A DNA stretch of 59,433 nt. It comes from Actinoplanes nipponensis (GTDB taxonomy: Bacteria; Actinomycetota; Actinomycetes; Mycobacteriales; Micromonosporaceae). Below are positions 1 to 8,834 of this stretch, in pieces (the first letter of the stretch is position 1; each line of letters starts with the position of its first letter). A program made the translations under genes and the position numbers. The notes below the pieces were generated by a model. The model saw only the letters and a list, made by a program, of their open reading frames with translations. It did no database searches and had not been told where the DNA came from. The stretch lies in NCBI RefSeq assembly GCF_016862275.1, contig NZ_BOMQ01000038.1:1-59433 (forward strand). The letters run 5' to 3'.

Positions 1-10
1 GGAGCGGAAG

Positions 11-90
11 GAGGGCCGAGCGGAACGAGGGCCGAGCGGAACGAGGGCCGAGCGGAACGAGGGCCGAGCGGAACGAGGGCCGAGCGGAAC
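11..90. repeat. 16-bp tandem repeat, five perfect copies
   Basis: The unit GAGGGCCGAGCGGAAC occurs five times head to tail without a mismatch. The strand is almost pure G/A plus C. The unit is not a multiple of three, so a coding repeat is unlikely. The repeat lies just inside the left window edge and may begin further left. Confidence 0.9.
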
Positions 91-500
91 GCGGACCAGG
101 CAAAACGGAAAGCAAGACCAGGCGGAAGTCGAGGTGAGCCGAGCGGAAGCGGGGCTCGAGGAGAAGGCGGGCCGGCCGGAGCGAAAGCAAACCAGGCGGA
201 AGTCCGGTCGAGCGGAGCGGAGGCCAGGGAAACGCCGGGCGGGCGGGCCAGAGCAAAGCGCGGCCGAGTAGAACACGGAGTGGCCGGGGTAGGCCGGGAC
301 CGGGCAGAACGCGGAGCGGGCAACGCGGGCCGAGCAGAACGCGGGCCGAGCAGAACGGGGGGCGGGCAGAACGCAAGCCGAGCAGAACGCAGAACGGGAC
401 GGCGAAACCCGGGGCCAGGCAAAAGCCGGGGCGGCGACGCCGGATGCAAGGCGCAAGGCCGAGCGAAGCGCAACGCACAGCAAGGCCAGGTCAGAGCAAC
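91..500. repeat. Degenerate continuation of the purine-rich repeat
   Basis: Diverged versions of the same GCCGAGCGGAAC-like unit (GCCGAGCAGAACGC, GTCGAGCGGAGCGG and similar) fill this stretch and fade out near 500. ORFs here have compositions dictated by the repeat (Arg/Gly/Ala only), so no gene is called. Nothing was recognised between 500 and 700 except the hairpin at 667-692. Confidence 0.7.
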
Positions 501-666
501 ACGCAAGCCAAAGCGACCCGCAAGGCCGACCCACAAATCAGGCCCGCAGGAAGTGGCGCACCCCCGCCCGAAGCCCCTACCAAGCACCACCCCAAACCGG
601 ATAGAACCAAGCACGGACCTCGCAATCGGCGGGAGCGACGGTCAGCACCATGCAACCAGGCACGAC

Positions 667-692
667 ATCAAGATCTTGAATTTGATCTTGAT
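667..692 (-). terminator. Possible hairpin terminator after moaE
   Basis: A perfect 9-bp inverted repeat (ATCAAGATC / GATCTTGAT) separated by 8 bases lies 10 bases beyond the moaE stop codon. It is AT-rich against its surroundings. No T-run follows on the minus strand, so it is only a weak terminator candidate. Confidence 0.35.
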
Positions 693-701
693 CCGACCCC
701 A

Positions 702-1133
702 TCAAGGACAGTTCACCCACTCCTCGGAACCATCGCTGAACACCTGACGTTTCCAGATCGGCAGCCGCGCCTTCGCCTCGTCGACCAGCCGTGCGCAAGC
801 CGCGAACGCCGCCCCCCGGTGCGCCGTGCTCACCGCCGCCACCAGCGCCACGTCGCCGATCTGCAGCACCCCCACCCGGTGGGACACCGCCACCGCATAG
901 ACGTGCGGGTCCGCTGCGATCTCGTCCGCGACTTCCCGCAGGACCTGCGCCGCGCTCGGGTGGCCCTCGTATTCCAGCAGCGTGACGCCCTTGCCCTCGT
1001 CGTGGTCGCGGACCACGCCCTGGAAGGAGACCACCGCTCCGGCCCGGGGGTCAGCCACGGCCTGCTCGTGGGCGGCCAGGTCCAGGGTCGTGTCGTGGAC
1101 CGCGGCGATCCGCACGGTTTCTGTGGTGGTCAC
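702..1133 (-). CDS. moaE: Molybdopterin synthase catalytic subunit MoaE
   Basis: This 143-residue protein matches the usual MoaE length. MoaE is the large subunit of molybdopterin synthase, which adds two sulfurs from MoaD thiocarboxylate to cyclic pyranopterin monophosphate in the cytoplasm. Visible family features are the VVSFQGVVRDHDEG segment near residues 33-46, the HRVGVLQIGDVALV core, and the C-terminal PIWKRQVFSDGSEEW stretch that carries the conserved lysine region. The GTG start at 1133 overlaps the moeA stop by four bases (GTGA), which argues for translational coupling. It is the last gene of the moaC-mogA-moeA-moaE operon. No moaD or moaA is in the window. Confidence 0.95.
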   Translation of the reverse strand: MTTTETVRIAAVHDTTLDLAAHEQAVADPRAGAVVSFQGVVRDHDEGKGVTLLEYEGHPSAAQVLREVADEIAADPHVYAVAVSHRVGVLQIGDVALVAAVSTAHRGAAFAACARLVDEAKARLPIWKRQVFSDGSEEWVNCP

Positions 1134-2356
1134 GGGCGCTCTCCCGGATACAGCGGCAGCGGATGGAACGGGACCAGGTCGCCGGCGGCTGACCGGGTGT
1201 CGGGGCGGACCACCACGAAGCCGTCGGCGCCGGCCAGGCCGCGCAGCATCGCCGAGCCGACGTGGCCGACCGGGGTGGCGCGGCGGCGGTCCTCGTCGAG
1301 CGCCGCCAGCGCCAGGTGGGTGAAGTCGCCGCGGCCCGGCACCGGCGTGGCCAGCTCGACCGTCGACAGGGGCGGCAGGTCGCGGCCGTGCAGGCCGGCC
1401 AGGAGCGGCGCGACCAGCGTGATCAGCGCGATCACGGCCGACTGCGGGTTGCCGGGCAGGCCGGCCAGGAAGCGGTAGCGGCCGTCCGGGCCGGGCACCC
1501 GGGCCAGCAGCATCGGGAAGCCGGGGCGGACCGCGACCGTGTTGACCACGTATTCCGCCCCGAGCTCGGCCAGCGCGGGGTGCAGGTGGTCGACCGGGCC
1601 GTTCATCGTGCCGCCGGTCGTGCAGACCACGTCGGCGATCGCCAGCGCGCCGCGGATGGCCGCCACGTGCGCCGCGAGTGTGTCCTGCACCGGGCCGCGC
1701 ACCGCGGCCGGGCTGACGGTCGCGCCGTAGCGGCGCAGCCAGGGCGGCACCAGGGGACTCAGCGAGTCGCGGACCCGGCCGGTGCCCGGCGGCCCGCTGG
1801 TCAGCAGCTCGTCGCCGAAGACCAGCAGGGCCGCGCGGGGCTGCGGCCGGACCGGGATGGTGTCGTAGCCGCAGGTCGCGGCCATGCCCAGGACGGCCGG
1901 GTCGACCGGGGTGCCGGCCGGCAGGAGCTCCTCACCGCGGCGGGCCTCGTCGCCGGGCAGCCGCCATTCCGGCTGGTCGCGGGGGGTGCCGGTGACCAGG
2001 CCCGCGGCGTCGCGGCGGGACTCCTCGACGCGGATCAGGGCCTCGGCGCCCTCGGGCACCATCGCGCCGGTGGCGATCTCGACGCAGGTGCCGTCCGCGG
2101 TCAGCGGGGCCGCCGTGCCGCCGGCCAGCACCCGGCCGGCCGGGCGCCAGGGCGCCGGGCCGCGCACGGCCCAGCCGTCGATGCTCGACGTGGGGAAGGC
2201 CGGCAGGTCGGTCAGGGTGACCAGCGGTTCGGCCAGGGTACGGCCGTCGGCGCCGGCCAGGGGCACCGTCTCGGCGGGGCCCGTGGCGGCGCGGCCCGCT
2301 TCGTACGCGAGGGTGCGTGCCTTGTCCCAGTCGACCGGGATGCTGTCTGCGCTCAC
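1130..2356 (-). CDS. moeA: Molybdopterin molybdenumtransferase MoeA
   Basis: MoeA (408 residues) inserts molybdate into adenylylated molybdopterin, the last step of molybdenum cofactor synthesis. The N-terminal half has the MoeA pattern (LPAFPTSSIDGWAVRG, then an IATGAMVPEGAEALIRVEE block). The C-terminal MoCF-type domain holds TTGGTMNGPVDHL, where most relatives have a TTGG(V/T)S-G-D motif, and LPGNPQSAVI near the C terminus. The departure from the usual S-x-G-x-x-D spacing is worth noting, although the fold signals are intact. The start overlaps the mogA stop by four bases (ATGA) and the stop overlaps moaE, so the operon is tightly coupled. Confidence 0.93.
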   Translation of the reverse strand: MSADSIPVDWDKARTLAYEAGRAATGPAETVPLAGADGRTLAEPLVTLTDLPAFPTSSIDGWAVRGPAPWRPAGRVLAGGTAAPLTADGTCVEIATGAMVPEGAEALIRVEESRRDAAGLVTGTPRDQPEWRLPGDEARRGEELLPAGTPVDPAVLGMAATCGYDTIPVRPQPRAALLVFGDELLTSGPPGTGRVRDSLSPLVPPWLRRYGATVSPAAVRGPVQDTLAAHVAAIRGALAIADVVCTTGGTMNGPVDHLHPALAELGAEYVVNTVAVRPGFPMLLARVPGPDGRYRFLAGLPGNPQSAVIALITLVAPLLAGLHGRDLPPLSTVELATPVPGRGDFTHLALAALDEDRRRATPVGHVGSAMLRGLAGADGFVVVRPDTRSAAGDLVPFHPLPLYPGERP

Positions 2357-2838
2357 TCGGAGAGCTTATGGTCGCTGCCGCCGATCTGGGCGACGGTGTG
2401 GACAAGGATCGGTCCCAGCACCGCCAGGCCGTCGCGCGCGCCGCCGGTCGAGCCGGGCAGGTTGACCACCAGTGTGCGGCCCGCCACCCCGGCGAGCCCC
2501 CGGGACAGCGCCGCGGTCGGCACCTTGTCCCGGCTGTACGCGCGGATCGCCTCCGCGATGCCCGGCACCTCGAAGTCGAGCAGCGGCCGGGTCGCCTCGG
2601 GGGTCCGGTCGGTCGGGGTGACGCCGGTTCCGCCGCTGGTGAGCACCACCGCTATCCCGTCCGCGAGGGCGGCCCGCAGCGCCTCGGCGACCGGCTCGCC
2701 GTCCGGCACCACGACCGGCTCGGCGTCGACCTGGCAGCCGAGCTCGCGCAGCCCGGCCACCAGCAGCGGGCCGCTGGTGTCGGCGTAGACGCCGGCCGCG
2801 GCGCGGTTGGAGGCGACGATCACCCGGGCGCGGATCAC
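2353..2838 (-). CDS. mog: Molybdopterin adenylyltransferase (MogA/MoaB family)
   Basis: This 161-residue single-domain MoCF protein has the molybdopterin-binding motifs LTSGGTGVTPTDRTPEAT (about residues 66-83) and LPGSTGGARDGL (about 128-139). The family adenylylates molybdopterin before metal insertion by MoeA. The GTG at 2838 was chosen because it gives the typical MogA/MoaB N terminus (VIRARVIVASNRAAAG) and forms a GTGA overlap with the moaC stop codon. The same frame stays open further upstream, but that translation is an Arg/Gly-rich shadow of moaC. MogA and MoaB cannot be told apart reliably by eye. Confidence 0.9.
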   Translation of the reverse strand: MIRARVIVASNRAAAGVYADTSGPLLVAGLRELGCQVDAEPVVVPDGEPVAEALRAALADGIAVVLTSGGTGVTPTDRTPEATRPLLDFEVPGIAEAIRAYSRDKVPTAALSRGLAGVAGRTLVVNLPGSTGGARDGLAVLGPILVHTVAQIGGSDHKLSE

Positions 2839-3326
2839 GGGCGGTCCTCGGGGCGCAGCCAGTCGCCGGTCTTGCCGCCTTCTTTGCGCAGCACCCGTAC
2901 GGACTCGATGCTCGCCGCCGGGTCGACCGCCTTGACCATGTCGATGAGGGTCAGCCCGGCGGTGGCGACCGCGGTGAGCGCCTCCATCTCGACGCCGGTG
3001 CGGTCGGCCGTGCGGGTCGTCGCGGTGATGTCGACCCCGGCGTCGGTGATGCGCAGGTCGACCGTCACACCGTGCAGCCCGATCGGGTGGCACAGCGGGA
3101 CCAGGTCGGGCGTGCGCTTGGCGCCCATGATCCCGGCGATCCGGGCGACCGCCAGGGCGTCGCCCTTGGGCAGGCCGTCCCCGCGCAGCAGGGCGACCAC
3201 CTCGGGGGTGGTGCTGAGCCGGCCGGCCGCGACGGCCCGGCGCTCGGTCACGGTCTTGGCCGACACGTCGACCATGCGGGCCGCGCCGTCGGCGTCGACA
3301 TGCGTCATTTTTGCAGCGTTCGTCAC
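2835..3326 (-). CDS. moaC: Cyclic pyranopterin monophosphate synthase MoaC
   Basis: MoaC turns the MoaA product into cyclic pyranopterin monophosphate. The 163-residue protein shows the family hallmarks: ARMVDVSAKTVTERRAVA near the N terminus, LVPLCHPIGLHGVTVDL in the middle, GVEMEALTAVA, and the C-terminal KAVDPAASIESVRVLRKEGGK motif carrying the active-site lysines. The GTG at 3326 gives the usual short N-terminal extension. An in-frame ATG at 3308 is an equally possible start, and neither has a strong ribosome-binding site. It is the first gene of the molybdenum cofactor operon. Confidence 0.93.
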   Translation of the reverse strand: MTNAAKMTHVDADGAARMVDVSAKTVTERRAVAAGRLSTTPEVVALLRGDGLPKGDALAVARIAGIMGAKRTPDLVPLCHPIGLHGVTVDLRITDAGVDITATTRTADRTGVEMEALTAVATAGLTLIDMVKAVDPAASIESVRVLRKEGGKTGDWLRPEDRP

Positions 3327-3893
3327 CCGCACAGCGTATCGAGGACCGCACACAGCGGGGGGATTAAGCACGCCACGGTGCCGCATCGTCAGCGATCACC
3401 GACTTTCCGTAGCCATTTCGTTTCGCAATCCGATCCGCGCAGTGAATTGGGCCATCGCGCGCTTTCGAGTGGGGGCGCCGGGCCGCCGACGGAAGTACAT
3501 TCACTTCGACCTCCTCGGGCGGCAGCAGGGCATTTGCCAGCGTTTGGCCGGTACGGGACCGGGGCATGAGGCCGTACCGCCCGAATGCGGAGCGTCATTC
3601 CCTCGCTACGCATATGGTACAAAGCTCGCTCTACTCGCAATTCGTGAAACGACCGACAAATCCTTCTTCACAAGTCCGTGCATCGTTCCTAGTCTGTTGT
3701 CAGGAAATGCGAAAGCGGATCGCGAAGGAATCGTCGCGCCGGGGCCCCCACAATGGCCGCCGCGCATTCACGGAGCGGAGGTGTGCGATGCGTGAGCAGG
3801 AGTGGACCTGAGACCGGTACCGTTACCCAGGTAGGCCCGGGCATTGACAGTGCGTGTGGGCCACAGGTCACCATGGGGTATGGGGAGTCCGCA
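3327..3893. other. Intergenic region between moaC and the GGDEF-EAL gene
   Basis: These 567 bases separate two divergent genes, so both promoters must lie here. The 3390-3750 part is visibly less GC-rich than its surroundings. Small ORFs present lack coding bias and recognisable motifs. No tRNA, riboswitch or repeat was recognised. Confidence 0.5.
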
Positions 3894-6410
3894 GTGAACG
3901 ACGCGAAGACCGACAGGCAGCTCCGGCTGTATGTCGGTCTCGTCGCGTTTGGGGGTGTCTGCTGCCTGATCTGGGCGGCCGGCTCGCTCACCGCCATCCC
4001 ACCCGGCCAGCTGCTCTATGTCGCCGCATTGACCGTCATCATCGCGTCGGCCACCTCGGGGCTCATCGAGATGCGGGTCCGGTCGGACAACCACGCATTC
4101 GCCTCGACCTCGGGCGCCATCCTCGTCACGGTCACCACGGTGCCCCTGCCGCTGGCGCTGATCTGTACGGCACTGGGCATCCTGATCGCCAAGATCTTCA
4201 TGCGGGACGCGCTGAAGATCAGTTTCAGCGTCGCGAAGAACGTGCTCGCCGCCACCGCCGCGGGGGCCGCCGCGTACCTGGCCGGCGTCCGCCCCCCGAC
4301 GGACCTGAGCTTCTCGGTGCAGTTGGGGCCCCGGCTCCTCGCCGCCCTCGTGCTGGCCTCGCTCGCCTACGCCGTGGTGGACGAGCTGCTCGCCCACACC
4401 GTGGTGGCCCTGGCCACCCGCACCTCCTGGATGCAGTCCTTCAAGCGCAACTGGGACGTCGTCGCGGCCGTCCGGCTGATCAACGTCGCCATCGCGCTGG
4501 CGGTGGTGCTGGTGATCCAGCGGGAGCCCGTGCTCATCGTGGCGATGGTGCCGGCCATGCTCGCCCTGCAGCTCGCCACCAAGAACCGCATCCGCCAGCG
4601 CACCGACCAGGAGGCCTGGCAGCGGCTGGCCGCCAGCACGGACCAGCTCAACGTCACCGACCTGACCGCCGTCCTGCACGCCGCGGTGACCCGCGCGCCC
4701 GGCCTGTTCTCGGCCGACGGCGCCGAGATCGAGCTGCGCGACATCAGCCCGTCCCGGCTGGTGCGGGGGTCGACGGGGCGCGTCACCTACGAGGGATCCC
4801 CCGACGGAGCCCCCGCTCGCACCGGGCCGGTCGTCGAGGCGGTCCTGCACGGTCCGGACGGGGCCGTGATCGGCGTGCTGCGCCTGCTGTTCCGCAAGCC
4901 GGTCAGCCTGGACGAGTCCGAGGAGTACAAGCTCCGCACCTTCACCTCCTCGCTGCACACCGCGGTGCAGAACGCGCGGGCCTACGCCGAGCTCAAGCGG
5001 ATCAACGCGGAGAACGCGTACGCGGCCGCCCACGACCCGCTGACCGGCCTGGCCAACCGTCGCGAGCTGTTGGAGCAGGCGAAGGCCATCTTCGCGGCCC
5101 GCAACACCGACGGCATCTTCGCGCTGCTGCTGATCGACCTCAACCACTTCAAGGAGGTCAACGACACGCTCGGGCACACCGCCGGCGACGACGTGCTGCG
5201 CGAGGTGGCCAAGCGCCTGGAGGAGGCCGCCACCCCGGGCGACCTGGTGGCCCGGCTCGGCGGCGACGAGTTCGCGCTGTTGCTGACCGGCCTGCCCACC
5301 CCGGCGGTCGCGGCGCACCGCGCCACCGTGCTGCTGGACACCCTGGAACGGCCGATCGAGGTCGAGGGCATGCAGCTCACCGTGGAGGCCGCCGGCGGCA
5401 TCGCCCTCGCGCCCGGCAGCGGCGGTGTGCAGGAGCTCATGCGCCGCGCCGACGTGGCGATGTACCAGGCGAAACGCGGCGGTCAGCGGACGGCCACCTA
5501 CGCGCACGCCCGTGACACGGCCGACGTGGGCCGGCTCATGCTGGGCGGGGAGCTGTCGCGGGCGGTGGCCGAGCATGAGATCACCGTCGACTTCCAGCCG
5601 ATCGTCGACCTCGGCAGCGGCGAGGTGCTCTCGGCCGAGGCGCTGGCCCGGTGGCACCACCCGCAACACGGCACCCTGAGCCCGGCGGAGTTCCTGCAGA
5701 CCGTCGAGCGTTCCGGGCAGCTGCCGGGGTTCGCCGACGCGGTGCTGGAACAGTCGCTCGCCGCGTACCGGATGTGGCTGGAGGCCGGCTTCGACCTGAC
5801 CGTCGCGGTCAACGTGTCGCCGCGCAGCCTGCTCGACGAGACCTTTCCGGGGGCCGTGCTGGCCCAGCTCGGCCGGCACGCCGTGCCGGCCGACCGGCTG
5901 GTGCTCGAGCTGGCCGAGACCCTCACCCTGAGCCAGCTGGAGGTCGTCGACCGGGCGCTGAGCGAGCTGCGCGACGCCGGGGTACGGCTGGCGCTCGACG
6001 ACTTCGGCACCGGCGTCTCGTCCCTGTCGGTGCTGTCCCGGCTCCCGGTGCACCAGCTCAAGATCGATCGCGGGTTCGTCCGGGCGGTCGAGACCTCCTC
6101 CGAGGCCGCCGCCGTGGTGCGCTCGACGGTGGATCTGGCCCGCAGCCTGCGCCTGACCGTCGTGGCCGAGGGCGTCGAGAGCGAGCCGCAGCGGCACGCG
6201 CTCTGGGACCTGGGCTGTGTCGCCGGTCAGGGACACCTGTTCGCCCGCCCGATGCGCGCCGGGCGCCTGCTCTCCACCCTGCAGCGTGGTTCCGGCGGGC
6301 GGCCGGGTGTGCTGGCCGGCGCCCTGCATCCGGCCGGGTCCGTCGTGCGGATGCCCCGCCGCCGGTCACCGGGGCAGGGCAGATCGTCTCTGCCACACTT
6401 GCCCGCGTGA
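3894..6410 (+). CDS. Membrane-bound GGDEF-EAL cyclic-di-GMP turnover protein
   Basis: An 838-residue protein with an N-terminal membrane region (several hydrophobic segments to about residue 220), a cytoplasmic GAF-like linker, a GGDEF domain and an EAL domain. The diguanylate cyclase signature GGDEF is intact at residues 456-460, after HDPLTGLANRRE near 379. The phosphodiesterase motif EAL is intact at 582-584, followed by DDFGTGVSSLSVLSRL, LKIDRGFV and VAEGVES. Both activities are therefore possible, and which one dominates cannot be read from sequence. The GTG at 3894 was chosen because GGGGAG lies six bases upstream; an ATG at 3873 is the alternative. The stop codon overlaps the next gene's GTG, indicating coupling. 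Confidence 0.9.
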   Translation: MNDAKTDRQLRLYVGLVAFGGVCCLIWAAGSLTAIPPGQLLYVAALTVIIASATSGLIEMRVRSDNHAFASTSGAILVTVTTVPLPLALICTALGILIAKIFMRDALKISFSVAKNVLAATAAGAAAYLAGVRPPTDLSFSVQLGPRLLAALVLASLAYAVVDELLAHTVVALATRTSWMQSFKRNWDVVAAVRLINVAIALAVVLVIQREPVLIVAMVPAMLALQLATKNRIRQRTDQEAWQRLAASTDQLNVTDLTAVLHAAVTRAPGLFSADGAEIELRDISPSRLVRGSTGRVTYEGSPDGAPARTGPVVEAVLHGPDGAVIGVLRLLFRKPVSLDESEEYKLRTFTSSLHTAVQNARAYAELKRINAENAYAAAHDPLTGLANRRELLEQAKAIFAARNTDGIFALLLIDLNHFKEVNDTLGHTAGDDVLREVAKRLEEAATPGDLVARLGGDEFALLLTGLPTPAVAAHRATVLLDTLERPIEVEGMQLTVEAAGGIALAPGSGGVQELMRRADVAMYQAKRGGQRTATYAHARDTADVGRLMLGGELSRAVAEHEITVDFQPIVDLGSGEVLSAEALARWHHPQHGTLSPAEFLQTVERSGQLPGFADAVLEQSLAAYRMWLEAGFDLTVAVNVSPRSLLDETFPGAVLAQLGRHAVPADRLVLELAETLTLSQLEVVDRALSELRDAGVRLALDDFGTGVSSLSVLSRLPVHQLKIDRGFVRAVETSSEAAAVVRSTVDLARSLRLTVVAEGVESEPQRHALWDLGCVAGQGHLFARPMRAGRLLSTLQRGSGGRPGVLAGALHPAGSVVRMPRRRSPGQGRSSLPHLPA

Positions 6411-7648
6411 CCCTGCTCGCGCGCTTCGACCGGGCCCACGGTGGCCTCGCCGCCGACGCCGCGCTCTACGGCCTGGCCGCCCTGTTCGCCCTCCTCACGG
6501 CGCTGACCTCGACGCTGCTGCCGCATCGCGCCTGGGGTGCGATCGCCGCCTGGGCCTACCTCGGCGCGTTCCTGGTCGTGGTGGGGCAGCTGGTGCTGCG
6601 GCGGCCGGCGGGACGGCTTCCGCTGACCTGGGTCGCCTGGGCCGGTACGGCGCTGCTGCCCCTGATCGTGGAGGCGGTGCAGCGCTCCGCCGGGCAGGCC
6701 GGTCGCGCGCAGGAGGAAGTGCTGGTCGTCGAGCACATGGGCGAGCGGCTGGCGGGCAGCGGGACGCCGTACCTGGGGCCGGAGGCGATCGCCGCGCTGC
6801 CGCCGGGGGAGCAGTTGCTGGGCTATGCGCCGTACCAGCCGGGGATGGCCGTTTTCGGCCTGCCCCGCGCGGCCTTCGGCGACGTGTGGTGGACCGACTC
6901 CCGGGTGTGGTTCGCGGTGGCGACCGTCGCCGCCCTGGCCGCGGCGGTGCGGCTGGTGCCGCCCGGCGGGCCGCTGGTGCGGGCCGTGCAGTTCGCCACC
7001 GTGCTCCCGATCTGTGCGCTGACCCTGGCCACCGGCGGCGACGACCTGCCGGTTCTGGCTCTCGGACTGCTGGCCCTGGCCTGCTGCGCCGGCGGCCGCT
7101 ACGGCGCCGCCGGTCTCGCGGTCGGCGCGGCCGCCGCGCTCAAGCTCTTCGCCCTGCCGATCCTGGTGGTCCTGGCCGTGCTGGCCCTGACCACCGGCCA
7201 CGGGCGGCGCTTCCTGCCCGGCGCCCTCGGCCTGCCGGTGCTCGCGCTGCTGCCCGCCCTGGTCGACGCGGACGCGTTCGTCGAGAACGTGATCCGCTTC
7301 CCGCTCGGGCACGGCATCGTGACCAGCCCCGCGCAGTCGCCGTTCCCCGGCTACCTGATCGCCCAGGCGGTGCCGGGCGGCCGGTACGTCGCGGCCGGGC
7401 TGCTGGTCGCGGTGGCCCTCGCGATCGCCGTCGTGCTCGTCCGCCGGCCGCCGCGCACGGCCGCGGCCGCCGCGCTCTTCTGCGGGTACGGGCTGCTGGC
7501 CGCGATCCTGCTGATGCCCACGACCAGGTTCGGTTACCTGCTGTACCCGCTGGCCCTGCTGCTCTGGGCGCCGGCCCTGAACGCGGTACTCAGCAGACGC
7601 ACAGCGACTACGGCACCACGTGGTGACACAGCCTTGTACCGTTTGTGA
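6407..7648 (+). CDS. Polytopic membrane glycosyltransferase-like protein (GT87/DUF2029-like)
   Basis: This 413-residue protein is almost entirely hydrophobic helices (about ten), with a long outer loop around residues 100-165 containing the acidic/Tyr patch PYLGPEAIAAL and LLGYAPYQPGM. The pattern resembles polyprenyl-phosphate-dependent mannosyltransferases of the GT87/DUF2029 type, which build envelope glycolipids or glycans, but no diagnostic catalytic motif was identified. It begins with a GTGA overlap on the c-di-GMP gene, so the two are probably co-expressed; c-di-GMP control of envelope glycan export is an inference. It ends just before the zinc-ribbon gene. Confidence 0.7.
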   Translation: MTLLARFDRAHGGLAADAALYGLAALFALLTALTSTLLPHRAWGAIAAWAYLGAFLVVVGQLVLRRPAGRLPLTWVAWAGTALLPLIVEAVQRSAGQAGRAQEEVLVVEHMGERLAGSGTPYLGPEAIAALPPGEQLLGYAPYQPGMAVFGLPRAAFGDVWWTDSRVWFAVATVAALAAAVRLVPPGGPLVRAVQFATVLPICALTLATGGDDLPVLALGLLALACCAGGRYGAAGLAVGAAAALKLFALPILVVLAVLALTTGHGRRFLPGALGLPVLALLPALVDADAFVENVIRFPLGHGIVTSPAQSPFPGYLIAQAVPGGRYVAAGLLVAVALAIAVVLVRRPPRTAAAAALFCGYGLLAAILLMPTTRFGYLLYPLALLLWAPALNAVLSRRTATTAPRGDTALYRL

Positions 7649-7649
7649 G

Positions 7650-8072
7650 ATGCAGATGACCTGTCCGAAGTGTCGCGGCGAGATGCGGGTTTACGAGCGC
7701 AGCGGCGTCACCATCGACCAGTGCACCGAGTGCCGCGGGATCTTCCTCGACCGCGGTGAGCTCGAGAAGCTCTTCGACGCCGAGGCCAACTGGAACAGCC
7801 GCCAGGCGTCCTCCGCGCCCCGACCGGCGCAGGCTCCGCCCATGGCGCCCCAGCCGGGTGGCTACGCCCCGCCGCCGCCCCCGCCGCCGCACGGTGGTGG
7901 CTACGCGGCGCCGCCGCCCGCCTACGGCCAGCCGGCGTATCCCGCCGCCGCTCCCTACGGCGCCCACCAGCCCCAGTACGGCGGCGGCTACCACGGTCAC
8001 TACCGCCAGGGTCACCACGGCCACTACCGCGGCCGCAAGCACAAGAGCTTCCTGAACGAGCTCTTCGACTGA
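7650..8072 (+). CDS. Small zf-TFIIB zinc-ribbon protein with Pro/Tyr/His-rich tail
   Basis: The 140-residue product opens with a zinc ribbon of the zf-TFIIB type (TCPKCRGEM, then QCTECRGIFLDRGELEKL), giving two CxxC pairs. It continues as a low-complexity tail rich in Pro, Ala, Tyr and Gly that ends in His/Tyr/Gly repeats (GGYHGHYRQGHHGHYRGRKH) and KSFLNELFD. Such proteins are common and uncharacterised in Actinobacteria. The ATG at 7650 is one base after the upstream stop; an ATG at 7656 is also possible. A perfect hairpin terminator follows. Confidence 0.8.
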   Translation: MQMTCPKCRGEMRVYERSGVTIDQCTECRGIFLDRGELEKLFDAEANWNSRQASSAPRPAQAPPMAPQPGGYAPPPPPPPHGGGYAAPPPAYGQPAYPAAAPYGAHQPQYGGGYHGHYRQGHHGHYRGRKHKSFLNELFD

Positions 8073-8085
8073 GCGAGCGCCGGCT

Positions 8086-8119
8086 GGTCCCGCCCGCGAA
8101 AGGATGCGGGCGGGACCAC
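8086..8119 (+). terminator. Hairpin terminator
   Basis: A perfect 13-bp stem (TGGTCCCGCCCGC / GCGGGCGGGACCA) with an 8-base loop lies 13 bases after the zinc-ribbon gene. There is no T-run, as is common for actinobacterial terminators. Confidence 0.7.
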
Positions 8120-8140
8120 GGCGTGCCAGGGTGCACAGTC

Positions 8141-8830
8141 ATGGGACTTCCCGCGCCGGCCGCCCTCGTCGCGGCCCTGAACGCCGCCTACGCAGGCGTG
8201 ACCTCCGTCGTCCGCGACCTCGACGACCTCGACCTGCTGCTGCCGTCCGGGTGCCGCGGCTGGACGGTCGCCGACCTGCTGCTGCACTTGAGCCTGGATC
8301 CGCAACGGGCCCTGGTCGCGTTGGCCACGCCGGCCGCCGGGCCGCCCGACACCGACTTCGTCACGTACTTCCGCTCGTTCCCGGGCTCGGGTGACGCCGC
8401 CGCCGCCCTCGCGCACGCGCAGTGGGTGCGCCGCACGGCCGCAGCCTTCAACCGGCCGCGGGGCGTTGTGGAGCGCTGGACCGAGACGGCGGCAGCGGCC
8501 GGGTACGCCGCCGGCCGGGCCGATCCGGACGGCTTCGTGCGTACGCAGAATCTCGTGTTGCCGGTCCGCGACTTCGTCGCCACCCTGGTCACCGAGGCCG
8601 TCATCCACCACCTCGACATGATCGTGTCGCTGCCGGACGCGCCCGACCCGGCGCCCGCGGCGGTGGCCGTCGCACTGTCCACGATCGACGGCCTGGCCGG
8701 CTCGGACGGGCTGCCGCCGCACTGGTCCGAGCAGGAGGCGCTGCTCAAGGGCTCGGGCCGCGAGGAGCTGACGGACCGGGACCGCGAGGCCCTGGGCGAC
8801 CGGGCCGAGCTGTTCCCGCTGCTCGGCTGA
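8141..8830 (+). CDS. Mycothiol-dependent maleylpyruvate isomerase family protein
   Basis: A 229-residue protein of the MDMPI/DinB-like helical-bundle family. The N-terminal WTVADLLLHLSL segment and the TEAVIHHLDMIV segment carry the His/Glu/His metal-binding pattern of mycothiol-dependent isomerases. Family members use mycothiol as cofactor or act as mycothiol transferases, and the actual substrate is unknown. The ATG at 8141 is preferred over the GTG at 8123 because CAGGGTG lies a suitable distance upstream. ino1 further along the window feeds mycothiol synthesis, but the two genes are not physically linked. Confidence 0.75.
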   Translation: MGLPAPAALVAALNAAYAGVTSVVRDLDDLDLLLPSGCRGWTVADLLLHLSLDPQRALVALATPAAGPPDTDFVTYFRSFPGSGDAAAALAHAQWVRRTAAAFNRPRGVVERWTETAAAAGYAAGRADPDGFVRTQNLVLPVRDFVATLVTEAVIHHLDMIVSLPDAPDPAPAAVAVALSTIDGLAGSDGLPPHWSEQEALLKGSGREELTDRDREALGDRAELFPLLG

Positions 8831-8834
8831 CGCC

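Noticed and set aside
280..1478. Overlapping plus-strand ORFs over the repeats and the moaE-moeA region
   Set aside because: Composition follows the repeat, or is antisense to the molybdenum cofactor genes; no ribosome-binding site or motif.
3768..6329. Long minus-strand ORF (853 codons) opposite the GGDEF-EAL gene
   Set aside because: The plus strand has complete GGDEF and EAL motifs; the antisense frame has none.
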